Origin: Chelonoidis abingdonii | Lineage: Eukaryota; Chordata; Testudines; Testudinidae | Length of the DNA stretch: 64,000 nt | Reading direction: 5' to 3' | NCBI RefSeq assembly: GCF_003597395.2 | Contig: NC_133773.1 | Location: forward strand, 74,812,986 to 74,876,985 | Shown here: one piece after another, positions 44,812 through 56,496 of the stretch | Layout of the letters: each line of letters begins with the position of its first letter | How positions within the stretch are numbered: position 1 is the first letter of the stretch | The notes under the pieces: generated by a model | Seen by the model: the letters and a program-made list of their open reading frames with translations, nothing else | What the model was told of the DNA's origin: nothing | The model's database searches: none | Position numbers and translations under genes: made by a program

Positions 44812-45806
44812 GCCTCTTTCATACAAACTTTGTGGGGGCATACGTGCCAAAGTAAACTGATTAACTGGGAAGCTGCGTTTCACGCCTCCAGGGATGACAA
44901 ACCAGAGAGGAAATGTTTTGAAGGAACTAGGGATGATGGATTTGGGGGAGACGGGGATGGTGTCACCTGACAAAGGAGTCACTAGGCTGGTGAGACCAGG
45001 ATGAGACCTTATATTTGTGGTGTTGGCTACCTTTGATGTCAGGCAGCTGACAATGGGCACGCAGTGACAATGTCTTGCCAGTCCTGGATGGTCCCCATTA
45101 TGTCACAATCAATTATTATTATTCTCTTTATTTCTCTTGTGGTAGTGCCAAAGCCCCCATCTAGATCAAAGGTCCCATTGTGCTAATGGCTGTATTAACA
45201 CAGGAAAAATGTAGTCCTCCCAATGAAGAGTTTACAAATAGAGGTGAGTTAATACGGCTTGCTGGGGCTTCACCCCAAGGAAGGCCAGCATAGCCCCCAT
45301 TTCCAGAAGGCTGTTAAGTAGGGGAGGGCAGGAAGAGTTGGTCACAGGACCTCAAAAGATTCAGAACTGCGCACCTAACTTTTACCTTTCTTATACACTT
45401 AAGGAGAGAGAGTGATTTCCATTTATAAAATACTAGTCCTTGCTTTTTCATCTCCAGATTTATATTTCTGCAATGTATGTAGTGGGACAATACTCTGAAG
45501 GCCATTCAGAAAACTCAGCTACAATAAAAACAGCTGACTCTAACTTAGTGTTGTGTTCTACAAAGGAACATGTTACTATGCTGGTTTCCAATTTCAAATC
45601 TCAGTGTAAATCAGAGTTAACATTGATCTATGAAAAACATCCGTTTATGTTTTGGGTCTTAGGTAGACTGAGAATTCACAGTGAAACAATTTATCCAGCA
45701 AATTAAAGTCTCTCATGGAATTTGAGAAAGTAGATTGCAATATCCCTTGAACATAATTCATTATTAAGTTAGTTGTCTCTTTCAAATATTTTAGCTTTAT
45801 AGACAA

Positions 45807-45938
45807 AGGGAGTTTTCAACCTTTTTTCATTTGCGACCCCTAAACAATGTCAAATGGAGGTGCAGGATCCCCTGTGGAAATATTAGACAAAGTCTGCAGA
45901 CTTCTCAAGGGTCCACATGATGGAAAACACTGCTACGG
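45807..45938. mobile_element. Short hAT-type MITE in the right arm
   Basis: Mirror of 40165-40289: GGGAGTTTTCAACCTTTTTT at the left, GATGGAAAACACTGCT at the right. Confidence 0.55.
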
Positions 45939-47235
45939 ACTGCTCAAGAATAATGACTTTGTGCTGTTATTGGCTGTGATTATCAGCAGTCACATGATAA
46001 TTATTTGTTCCCTGAGCATACAAGCACTTCCCACAGAAATACTGAAATTTGCCTTCTGCAAATATTTGTGCCAGTATATTGGACTGGCCTGAAATGTTTT
46101 GCTCAAAGCAACCATAGTTGAAAACATGCATTTTAAAAACTGGAATGATTATTCTTGGAATTTGTCCACCTCCCATCATTTCAACTAGCTTTTAATCCTA
46201 GGTATCACCAACTTTGCGAGAGAATTACCTTGCCCCTGGAGCTTTTGCCTTTACAGTAGAATCAGCAGGGACTTCCAGGCTGTCAGGGCCTAGAGGGTTA
46301 TCAGGAACCCTGGGCTATGAGGCTAAACGGTTTGAGGTTAGAGGCCTGGATTGCAGGAGATGCTAAACATGATTCACGTTTCATATCAGAGGGTCAAGTT
46401 AATGTCAGTCCTTACGATGTGTCACCTGTAGGATCTGGTCAGAGTCCATGTCAATGGTCAGGCTGGGTCAGAGCCGAGTGAGCCAGCCAAAGTAGATTAG
46501 CAGAAACAGAGCAGGCAAGTGGGTCAGGAGGCAAGCAGGGCGGGCAGAAGCAAGGCCAAGGTATCAGGAGCAACTGGGGACAGGAACCAGGAACTTGGCT
46601 CAGTATTAGGAGTGCATAGCAAGAATCTGCTTGCAAGCAGCAAGGCCAGGATCCACCTACTGCACAGACACCCTCCAGCTTCTTTCCACTAGGCCTTAAA
46701 TAGCTCGTGACCAAACAGGACATGGTAGCTCACCAGTCAGGACTTCTGTGTGTTGTAAGACAGTCAGTGGTGCTGAATGGCAAGCAGGCTCATAGCTTGC
46801 TGTTCCCCATTTTCACCAAAGCTGTTGGTATCACGTGGTGCGGCGGGGGAGATGGTAATGCCCTGATCCTAGTAGATCTAGATTGTAGACCTGTGGCATC
46901 GTCACAGAAATTTAGAGGCAAGGGCATACTCAGCAGAAGATCTTTAAGCTCTGGAGTTCACTCTAATACCAGCCTAAATTAGTCGTCAGCTTGTAGCATA
47001 GTACATGGCTTATTTTGAAAACACTGGGCTAGTGGTTGGAAAGATTTATTTAAAATTCTTTTATTTTAATAGTATTATCAGTTTCAGTCTCAGTCAGATT
47101 TTGTAAGGTTTAAGTGTTTTTTGCAAGTGTGCCTACAGAGTCTGTGAGGAAAGCATAATAATAAATTGAAATAAATAAGTTAAATAATATCCGTGCATAA
47201 TTCAACATGACGATCCTTCCTTTAAATTTTAAAAT

Positions 47236-47540
47236 CTAATCAGGATATAGAAACAAATGCAGCTGTAAGCATTTACATAGTGTATATATTCTTGAGAGAG
47301 TGAAGTTAGGATTCGTTTCCAGGATGGGTTGTAGATCCCTGATGTTGCATTGGAGGGGTTTTAGCTGGGGACTATATGTGATGGCCAGTGGAGTCCTGTT
47401 GGTTTCTTTCTTGGGTTTCTCTTGCAGTAGGAGGCTTCTGGGTACACATCTGGCTCTGTTCATCTGTTTCCTTATTTCCTCATGCGGGTATTGTAGTTTT
47501 GAGAATGCTTGGTGGAGATTTTGTAGGTGTTGGTGTTAGA
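47236..47540 (-). mobile_element. Penelope-like coding fragment on the minus strand
   Basis: The minus strand reads RARCVPRSLLLQEKPKKE, then NRTPLAITYSPQLKPLQCNI and RDLQPILETNP, a segment upstream of the GIY-YIG domain in Penelope-like proteins ('PL..TY.P.L..'). The open frame 47463-47236 runs beyond the homologous part into the arm. It is head-to-head with the plus-strand tail starting at 47544. Confidence 0.65.
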
Positions 47541-47543
47541 AGA

Positions 47544-47768
47544 GGGCCTCATCCTCCCTGACTGAACTAACCTTGTTATCTCTAGCCTGCTTCTTGCTTG
47601 CATATATATACCTGCCCCTGGAAATTTCCACTACATGCATCCGATGAAGTGGGTATTCACCCATGAAAGCTCATGCTCCAAAACGTCTGTTAGTCTATAA
47701 GGTGCCACAGGACTCTTTGCTGCTTTTACAGATCCAGACTAACATGGCTACCCCTCTGATACATAGTA
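47544..47768 (+). mobile_element. Penelope-like 3' tail
   Basis: Same tail as at 42700-42900 but better kept: GAGGGCCTCATCCTCCCTGA to GGCTACCCCTCTGATACATA. It includes a hammerhead-like core (47641-47678). Confidence 0.8.
47641..47678 (+). other. Hammerhead-like motif in the Penelope tail
   Basis: CCGATGA (core CUGAUGA with one change), a hairpin GTGGGT-ATTC-ACCCAT (last pair G-U), then GAAA, a tiny GC..GC stem III and TC. Penelope-like elements are known to carry hammerhead ribozymes. Helix I pairs poorly here, so activity is doubtful. Confidence 0.4.
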
Positions 47769-48116
47769 CTAGGGTGATGGTTGATTTATTTGTCTTTGTT
47801 TATACAGAATGTATACATTTTTCATGGGAAGATGGTGACCTGAAAGTGATGCAATATTGCTAATCTTCCAGTAAAAATCTGTAAAGCTACCACCTTATTC
47901 TCCATTAAAGTAACTCATTAGATTCAATCTCTGCCATAATCCATATAGCAATCTGATAATGACTAGGCAACTGATGAGTTGTAGTTCCTGCTCTTGATAG
48001 GACGTGTGCAATTCTTAGCCAATTTTTAGTGTCCCATCTCTCCAGCACCAACCCACTTTTTGGTGTCATCCACTTGCTAGGTCTTGTCCTGTAAACCATT
48101 TGGACCAAAAGCAGCA

Positions 48117-48300
48117 ATGTACTATATATTTGTCTAGTGCCTAGCACATGGGTCCCCAGCCTGGTTGGTTTTGAGGCGCTACCATAACCTAAATGTTAAT
48201 AATAGAAATAATTTCAGTCCTCCGGGACTAGCCTGAATCATTATAGAACATTTTGGAGAGAGGAACGATGGTCCAGTGGCTCAGGCACTAGTCTGTGACT
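48117..48300 (+). mobile_element. Two SINE remnants
   Basis: 48117-48210: CTAGTGCCTAGCACATGGGT and GGCGCTACCATAA, the tail of the old amniote SINE also seen in the arms. 48256-48300: GATGGTCCAGTGGCTCAGGC, a tRNA-like head of another SINE. Both are fragments. Confidence 0.45.
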
Positions 48301-48304
48301 TGGG

Positions 48305-49350
48305 AGACAGAGAGATCATCTAGTCCCACCTCTCCCTCCCCACCCCCGTCTTCTCCCTCTCCCTCTCCCCAGGGCTGAGGCAGGACCAAGTAAACCTAGA
48401 CCATCCCTGATAGGTGTTTGTCTAACCTGTTCTCAAAAACCTCCAGTGATGGGAATTTCACAGTCTCTTTTGGATAGTTTTCCTATTATCTAACCTAAAT
48501 CACTTTTGCTGCAGATTAAATCAATTACACCTTGTCCTACCGTCAGTGGACATCTAGAACAATTGATTACCATCCTTTTTATAACAGCCTGTAACATAGT
48601 AGAAGACTATGAGGTCCCCCCTCAGTTTTCTTTTCTAAAGACTAAACATGCCCAGTGTTTTTAAAATCTTTCCCTATAGGTCATGTCTTCTAAAGCTATT
48701 GCTCTCTTCTTAACTCCCTGCATTTGTCCATATCTTTCTTAAATTGGACACTCCAGCTGCAGCCTCACCAGTGCTGAGGAGAGTGGAACAATTACCTTCT
48801 GTGTCTTTCATATGAGACTCCTTTTAATACATCCTAGAATATTGGATATTTTTTTGCAGCTGCATTATATTGTTGGCCTATACTCAATTTATTATCCTCT
48901 ATTATCCCTGGATCCTTTTCTGCAGTACTACTGTCTAGACAATTATTCCCCATTTTCTATTTTTTGCATTTGATTTTTCCTTCCTAAGGAAGTAATTTGC
49001 ACTTGTCTTTACTGAATGTCATCTCGTTGATTTCAGACCAGTACTCCAATTTATCAAGGTTGTTTTGAATGCTAATCCTGTCCTTCAAAGTGCTTGCAAT
49101 CCCTCCCAACACATTTTATAAGTATACTCTCCACACCATTATCCAAGTCTTTAATGAAAATATTGAATAGTACTAGACTCAGGACAGACCCCTGTGGGGC
49201 CCCACTAGAGACGTGTTCCCAGCTTGACAGTGAACCATTGATAACTACGTTGAGTATGGTTTTTTCAACCAGTGTTGCACCCACAGTATAGTAATTTGAT
49301 CTAGACCACATTTCCATACTTCACTTCTTAGAATGTCTTATTAGCTGATG
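48305..49350 (-). mobile_element. 5'-truncated CR1 LINE
   Basis: On the minus strand the RT reads [20 protein letters not shown] and [14 protein letters not shown] (49250-49115), the conserved CR1 block before the FADD catalytic box. The FADD box and about 20 neighbouring codons are deleted (after ESILIKCV). The remaining C-terminal coding and 3' UTR run to 48305, ending in the CTAGATGAT motif of the CR1 3' end. The copy is dead and 5'-truncated, as most CR1 copies are. Confidence 0.85.
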
Positions 49351-49411
49351 CCATTAGCTGATCACAAGTGTGGGGCAAAAACCTTGGAGAAGGCTCTCTG
49401 ATTTCATTCAG

Positions 49412-49900
49412 ACCTGGTCTAGACTACAGAGTTAGATCAGTGTAAGGCAGCTTATGTTGACCTAATTATGTCACTGTCTACACAACAGCCCTGCTCCCAC
49501 TGATGTATTTGCCTTACTACACCAACATAACTCCACATCTGCAAGGCTTATGTGGGTGTAATTAGGGTTGCTTACATCTGCTGTTGGCTGTCATTCTTTT
49601 CTGTTGGCTGCCATTCAATTTCAGAGCTCCCTGTGAAATTGACAAGAAAGCCTTCATGGAGGGTAGGAGGCTCCAGCTAGAGCCAGCTGCTCGGTCTTGC
49701 TGCTCCCAGCCAGGCTGGCACCCTAGCTCTCTGCTCCACAGTCAGATCCATGCTGCTGCCTGGGCTCCCCACAAAGAGCCCTGCTGCCACCTGAGGTCCC
49801 AGCATCTCATTCCGAGCTGGGCTACTGCCCAGGCTCCTCACTGCCCACCAAAGAAGGAGTGTAGCATGGATGCGAAGTAATTGCTACAATGGCTGTAAGT
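49412..49900. mobile_element. MITE-like element with a GGTCTAGACTAC end
   Basis: GACCTGGTCTAGACTACAGA and the following TTAGATCAGTGTAAGGCAGC are the left end of a common reptile DNA-transposon family (compare the GGTCTACACTAC ends of Harbinger 1). A GC-rich interior follows to about 49900, where the right end is not clear. Confidence 0.5.
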
Positions 49901-52286
49901 CAACCTTCATTAATTGCAGGTTTCATGGAGAATAGATAGGGATAGTTTAAAAAGTAAAAATAGTTGCCATACGGAGAAGGAACAAAAATACTCCCATTGA
50001 CCCAGCTTAATCTTCTTTAAACTGGAGACTTAAGTCTTTTTTTTGACACGTGTTCTTGGCTGAGATGGTGAGGCAGGAAGGGTTTACCCTGTCTTTAGGC
50101 TTCTTGCCACCAAAATAGAAAATGGAAACAAGTTTTCTAGTTCATCCAAGCAACCAGTTACCCCGTAACATTTGAGCTAGGTGTTCTGTGAAATTAGCTG
50201 TTTTAATGCACTTAAACTAGTGAGTAAAGTATTCAGACAGGAACACCTCTCATTTCTAAGGCTTTCTTTCTGAACAGCTGAATCTACTAACAAGTGAATA
50301 GTCAGCACTTTCAGTTTCTCAAATACACTGTCATACAATGTTAGCACTACTTTAGTTCTCAGCTTTGTTATTTCCACTTTCCAGTAACATCTATCCTCTT
50401 TGAGTGAGTTATTTGCTTTTCTGGACTGAAATTAATGCCACCCACTCTGTTAAAGTCAGATCCCAACTTCTTGACTTACCTATTATTCTGTCCCTTTCTT
50501 ACCCTGCTCTGTCAGTGCAGCACTATATCTCCAGCTGGGAGGGCAGGGAAACGACTCCCTTGGGAGCAGTTTATCAGAGCAATAAATGTTATGCATTTTA
50601 CTAGGATGCTATCAACATCCACCATCATGCTGAAGCAAAACAATTGTTCCTTTTATTCATATAATATATAGGTATGGTATACGGTAAGTGTGTGTCCAGC
50701 AGAGTACAGTATCTTGAAGGCACAAGAAGTTACTTCAAAGCCCAGCCATCACAGGCTGTACATCTTAATTTTTATTAATGATTGTTTCCCACTTTTCTTC
50801 CTGCACCCCGTTGTGCCATTTGCTTTAATTGCTTTGCTCATACAGGCATCCCCAAATCAGTGCCAGCCTTGCAGCTTAAGCTTTTCTATGTTCTCTTTCT
50901 GGATCCTCTCTTCCTTCACTCCCCTTTATCGTACTAATCGCACACAACTCCACTGATTTCAAGGATCCACCATCTCTTGATTTCACTCAGACCTGCTGGG
51001 GCTCAGTAGAATCAGGTCTGTCAATGAACTTCATAGCTCTGTAATGAGGCTACGATGGATTCCTATTCACGGACCATAGGAAGACAGAAAAGGAAGATCT
51101 TTGTGTTAACACTCACTAACCCTTTTATATTTCTTATACTATTGTTTTTTAACCTACTAGGATGCCATAGTAGAAAATTAGTGTACTTTTAATAAACATT
51201 TCTTGATCAGAACTACATATTGTAATGTTGAAATACATTGTTAATCTGCCTTAGATATATTAATTGAGTGCTAAAGGAAACTATTCACAGTAAAAATAAA
51301 CTTGTCATTGTCTTTAAACCTCAGTCTCTCAATGACATACAAGACCAGTTTTTAGAGGAAGCCAGGGAGGTTAAAAAAGAAAAATCAGAAGCCTTGTACC
51401 ACACATATGCATGTGCTTAATTTGCATGTGCAATTACCACAACAGTCTGCACAAATCTGTCATGAGAACATGACAGAAAGGTTTTGTATACATGTGTGTG
51501 CACACGGCCTAGACTTCTGACTTTTTCAAAATCTGTCCCATAATATAACCTGTCTGTTTGTACTTTATAGGCAGGGTGGTTCTTGTTGATCTTGATATCT
51601 GAGATATGCCTAATGTGTTTAAATATTGATCATTCTCATGTGTCTCAAAGATGCATATTTTATAAATTAAATGAAATCATATCAGATGTCTTTCACAACT
51701 ACTGTCAAATGTTCCTTTTTAGATTTTAAAGGATGCAATTGCAAGAAATACAGGAGAAAGGTATTCGGTAGAGATAGAAACTTACTGTTTCCATTATATT
51801 AATGCAACATATATATGAAAAAAGTAATTAAGAACTAAAGAACCTGAAGATTAAGAGTTTATTTTATCCTTCAGTATATGATCATTTCCTCCCAGAACAC
51901 TTATAAACCATACCAGTTGTCCCATTCCCTGAAAACAGGTGTAGTTATGGCTTCTTTGCTAGAGTTGTCTCCATGGCAAGTTTCCTGGCCAGATACCTAC
52001 AACTCATTTTTTGTAAACAAGGCATTTGGCTGCTCCCAATGGCTCTGAAAATGGTCTGATGGGCCAGCCAGCTGAGAAGCAGCACTCTTGAACAAGGGAG
52101 CATCATGATGCTGGATTATTCTGCCTTCCACATGCCAGGGAGACTCTTTGCTTCCACAGGCTGTAGCTTCCTCTCCAGCTATGTTCTTCCCAGCTAAACC
52201 TGATCTCCATTGCATGGTACTGCAGCTAATAAGCCTCCTGTAGTTAGTCTGCTAACTCAGCTTCAGCCATTATTGCCTTTCACCTT
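49901..52286. other. Unannotated stretch
   Basis: AT-rich sequence without recognised genes or repeats. Confidence 0.5.
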
Positions 52287-52755
52287 CAGTATCAGAGGGG
52301 TAGCCATGTTAATCTGTATACACAAAAACAATGAGGAGTCCGGTGGCACCTTAAAGACTAACAGATTTATTTGGGCATAAGCTTTTGTGACTAAAAAAAC
52401 CCACTTCTTCAGATGCATGGAGTGAAAATTACAGATACTGGCATAAATATACTGACAGGTGATGAGAAAGGAATTATCTTACTAGTGGAGAACCAGAGTT
52501 GACAAGGTCAATTCAGTCAGGGTGGATGTGGTCCACTCTCAATAACTGATGAGGAGGTGTCAATACCAAGAGAGGGAAAATTGCTTTTGTAGTGACCTAG
52601 CCACTCCCAGTCCCTTTCAAGCCCAAATTAATGGTGTTAAGTTTGTAAATGAATTGTAGCTCTGCAATTTCTCTGAAGTCCATTTTTGAAGTTTTTTTGT
52701 TGAAGGATGGCTACTTTTAAATCTGTTATTGAATGTCCAGGGATATTCAATTTCA
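52287..52755 (-). mobile_element. Penelope-like element 3' end (second family)
   Basis: The minus strand begins with the C-terminal coding end (HSITDLKVAILQQKNFKNGL, then RDWEWLGHYKSNF after a shift). It continues through a non-coding region with a hammerhead-like core (52412-52376: CTGAAGA, a hairpin, AAAAGC) and ends ...GTGCCACCGGACTCCTCATT and GGCTACCCCTCTGATA. Its tail resembles that of 47544-47768 only at the very end. Confidence 0.78.
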
Positions 52756-53614
52756 TCCTAGGCTGGCTACTTCAGCCACCAATTTTGCTATCTCTAAAAC
52801 TTCTATATGTTAAGTCTACTATGTGGTCTCAGTTATAAATACTAGGTAATGTAAGGTCACCCATGTTGCTCCAACCGCTCCCAACCCCACCAACTCCAGA
52901 GCCCCACAAAGAGGAAATACAGCCATAGCATGCTCAGCTTTCTGCAGGTACCACTCCTCCTGCATCACAGCTGAGACTCATCAGGGGCACCTGAGGGGAG
53001 TTTGCTTAGAAGGTAGATTAATGGCTTGCAGCCAGGCAGTTTCCCACCTTGTCATCTAAATTATAGCCAGTCTAGACCCAAGTTGTCAGTAACCTGTGCC
53101 TGCTCTGCAGAATTCTGGGGCTCAGGGGACTGCTGTGTGAGCCTGCTTGGGGTGACTTTTGTTCTTATTTTAGGCATGAAGGTCAGTTTCAGACATAGAG
53201 AATAGAGGGTAAGATCCTTGTACTTGCAGATGCAATTTTGATGTGCTAGGGGAAGGTTTCACTGTTCGATTTGGATCATTGAGCATTTCAATGCACTGGG
53301 CTGGGATGAGGCAGAAGGGATGGTGTTTGATATGACTGTGATGCTGGTAGACCAAGTGCCAGCTCATGCCGAGGCCTCACTGAACACTGACAAAGCGTAG
53401 CTAGAAACCAGTGTGGCTCACCTGGTGTTAGTATTATTAAAATGGATGTGTTTAGATTTTATGAAATACTTGTAGGGTGCTACATGTATTAATCTCACTT
53501 AGCATCTGTACCCCATGTTATTGTTATATTAAATGTCTGCATTTAACCTCTGTGTAACTCACAAAACAGGAAAGAAACATTAATTAATATAAAATGCTGG
53601 CTTCCTAAGGAAGG
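52756..53614. other. Unannotated stretch
   Basis: No gene or repeat recognised. Confidence 0.5.
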
Positions 53615-54556
53615 TGTTAGGTCCTGCATACGAGAAGGCCCATTGAAACCAAATGAGTCATTGTGAAATGACAGCAACCTTGTTTATTTTACTCCCCATA
53701 CCCATGAAGAGGAGATGTGCACATGGACTCGTCCCACCATCTTGAACTCTGGGGGAAAGGAAGAAAAAATCCCTGACAAGAAAGAACGGTATGTCTATCC
53801 TGCTTGGACTGGGAGATGGCAAGATTTCTAAGGATAAGGAAGAGATCCCAAGCTCCTTAGCTTGGGTTAGCCCATGAGGGCAAAGAACTTGTATATTACA
53901 GTAGCTTCTGTTACTTTTTGAAACCTAAGACTATAACTCATTTGTGTGTGCATATTTATCTGCTTTAACCTTGTAAATATGGTAGAACCCCACTTATCCA
54001 GCCCTCCATTAGCCGGCTCTCCATGTTACCCAGGCCAGCAACTCAAACAGGTACAAAAAGGGGAAATCTCTCATGTGGCCACTAGACAGCGCTGAAGCAT
54101 TGTACTTTCCCATTCTTCTGTTTATCCAGATTTTTGATTATCTGATCTGGCCCCAGTCCCAGTTAGATCAGAAAAAGGGGTTTGGTAGTAACTCTTATAT
54201 TTCTTTCTCTTAAATAATAAATCTTTATTTAATTTATTATAGGATTGGCTACAAGAGTTGTCTTTGCTGCAGGATCTGAGGTAAGTAACTAATCTTTTGG
54301 GACTGGGAGTAACCAAAATATTATTGTGATAGATGATCCCTTACACTAAAAATCACAAAGGAAGCTTAATTGGGTATCAAGACAGACTGGAGTACCCAGT
54401 GGGATGTCTGACTCCGTGTTAAGACTGTTGTAATGCTTGAGGAGTTCACACTTGATTAGTGAAATCTAAGTATAGAACTCACAACCAGGTTGGGGTTTTT
54501 GCCCTGCTTAAGTCTTCCATGAGGTTGGTACTCCTGCTCCTGAGCCACTCCAGACA
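53615..54556 (+). mobile_element. LTR-like sequence with an internal insertion
   Basis: It starts TGTTAGGTCCTGCATA and ends GCCACTCCAGACA. It has a R/U5-like segment with TAATAAATC (about 54216) and a purine-rich U3. A Tigger-like MITE (about 53985-54185) splits it. No target duplication matched, so the ends may be off. Recognition is by resemblance to turtle retroviral LTRs. Confidence 0.5.
53985..54185. mobile_element. Tigger/pogo-like MITE
   Basis: TAGAACCCCACTTATCCAGC at the left and, inverted from the right, ACCCCTTTTTCTGATC with GATAATCAAAAATCTGGAT. 'TTATCC' and 'GGATAA' words at both sides are typical of pogo-group ends. About 200 bp. Confidence 0.5.
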
Positions 54557-55872
54557 GTTTGACAATGACCAATGGCTGGAACCAGACCTCAATGATATAC
54601 ATATTGGATTGGAAAGGAGAGGATCATTAAGAGATCTGGCAGGGTTTTTAAACACAGAGTCTTCCTTCCTTCCTCCTGACACACTTAATATTCATTTATA
54701 TGGCCTTTTGATTAAGCAAAAGAAGAACCAGATTGAGCTCAAACTTTATTTTCCCTTGTACCAGGCTGACATGGGTGGATACATTACTAAGTGGTTCTGG
54801 AGGAAAGCTAGCATTCTTGTCACTATTGACAGTCCCAGAAGCAATGTCAGCCATGAGATTTGGAAGTTCACCCATAACAGCTTCAAGGAAATCCTTGGTC
54901 ATGGCATTATTTTTTCATACTGCTTATCCATCTAGATAGAGTGTAGCTTTCATACACTGGGAATGGCATTCAGTCTTGATATCCAGTCCCAATTTGAAGG
55001 GTAGCTGCCTGAAGTAAAACTGATAAATTATCAGGCAAGCAATCAATATCTAGTGGATAGGATTATATTCAACAATTGCACGGATGATGAATCTTCTGAT
55101 TTCATGGCCACCAAGAGGACTATGGGACTATCTCAGGTGGATGTTATCTTAACTCATAGCTGGCTGACTCTTCATCTAGTGTTTGGGTTAGGATTAGAGA
55201 TTTAGAAATTATATCCATGTCATGCTTCAGCCCGTGTCTGTTGATCTGCCTTCTGGGCTCCGCTTTATTGTTGGGATGAAGGATTTATTTTGATGACCCA
55301 CTCTCTGAAAATAATGGAACCCAAATGTTTCTAGGAGCTCCTGACTGATCACTTTATCAATGGTTTCATGGAATTTAATAATGTATTTAACTGTCCTCCA
55401 CCACTGATATAATGGCTTCCCCTCACCCTCAGAACTCTGAGGAAAAAGTGATGGATCACCTTGGTTTATGGAGGGCCAGCAAGGCTGAAGCTGGGTTTGG
55501 TTCTATTGATAGTTATAATTTATGCTAATATTTTAAAATGTTGTTAAGGGTACATAACAAAAGAAATTGTGTTAGCTAGGTTTAGGCTGAAATTGGTCAG
55601 CTATAAAATAGGAGATTATTTTAACCTGCAAGATTTTAGTGAAACCCAGCAGTAGAGGTTTCTGGGGTTTGGCTTGAGGGTAGCTCTAACTTGTTCTAAG
55701 CTACTGAGTTGTATTTGACTCCTGCTTTGGATCAGATAATCAGACCTAAGAAGCCAGTGACCAAGCAGTCTTGGGAATATGCAGGGGCTCCAATAGGTAC
55801 CTGGTTTCTGTTTCATTTTACTTTGTGTTTCCTCTGGGCAAGGGAGTGACTGTGGCTTCCCTGTGCTGAAAG
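54557..55872. other. Unannotated stretch
   Basis: Contains the longest otherwise unexplained frame in the region (54459-54935, 158 codons). Its composition and lack of motifs do not support a gene; it may be decayed retroelement internal sequence downstream of the LTR. Confidence 0.45.
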
Positions 55873-56496
55873 CAGGGCAGGATTAACTTTCTTGTGGGTC
55901 TGGGGCTATTAGATTTTGTGGGGGCTCTGTGTAAAAGTCTTTTTCCTTATTTAAAACAAAATGATCACAATGATGGCATCAAGGCTATTAACGCTATACT
56001 TTTAATTAGCCTTTTAATTAACATTAAGCCGTTCTGTGGTTACATTTCAGTCTTAAAACAAGTAGAATACAGTGCAGTTAATTCAAAATAGCCTACTTCT
56101 TACCTTAGAACAGCTGTTATTAGTTTCTTTCTGGGAGGGAGTTTGAGTGCAGGAGGGGTTTTGACCAGAGGCATGGGGTTAGGGTGCAGGAGGGGGTGTG
56201 AGGTTCAGGCTCTGGCTAGGAGGCGCTTATCACAGGCAGCTCATGGCCAGGGGCACAGCAGGGCTTAGGGAACTGGCCAAAGGGAGCTGCAGGGATGGTG
56301 CTGGGGGAAGGGGCAGCACATAGAGCCACCTCCTCCCCCACAGAGACATGCCCACAGCCGGCTGCTTCCAGGATCAGCGTGGGGCCATGGCAGGCAGGCA
56401 GACCGCCTTTGCCCTGCTGGACTCTTAGTGGCCAGGAGATCACAATTGACTGGCAAAGGCTGCAGCTCCTAAAGCCCCTTCATTAATCTGACCCTG
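55873..56496. mobile_element. hAT-type non-autonomous element
   Basis: Ends CAGGGCAGGATTAAC and (inverted) CAGGGTCAGATTAAT. GCTGAAAG (55865-55872) and GCTGAAAA (56497-56504) form a 7-of-8 target duplication. 624 bp. A GC-rich, minisatellite-like interior, with no transposase. Confidence 0.82.

Larger units (their letters stand above)
44115..47319 (-). repeat. Right arm of the large inverted repeat
   Basis: Mirror of 38801-41962 with the same nested contents. The inner edge lies within the LTR. The outer edge lies within a Penelope-like fragment (47236-47540), about 20 bases of which are also present at the outer edge of the left arm. Confidence 0.9.

Noticed and set aside
38801..47319. Active DNA transposon with 3-kb terminal inverted repeats
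   Set aside because: The arms consist of host sequence with unrelated nested repeats, the edges fall inside an LTR and a Penelope fragment, and no target duplication or transposase is present. An inverted segmental duplication explains it better.
54459..54935. 158-codon open frame, the longest unexplained one outside elements
   Set aside because: No domain or signal could be read. Antisense frames of similar length cover the same bases, and it follows an LTR-like sequence, so decayed retroelement sequence is more likely than a host gene.
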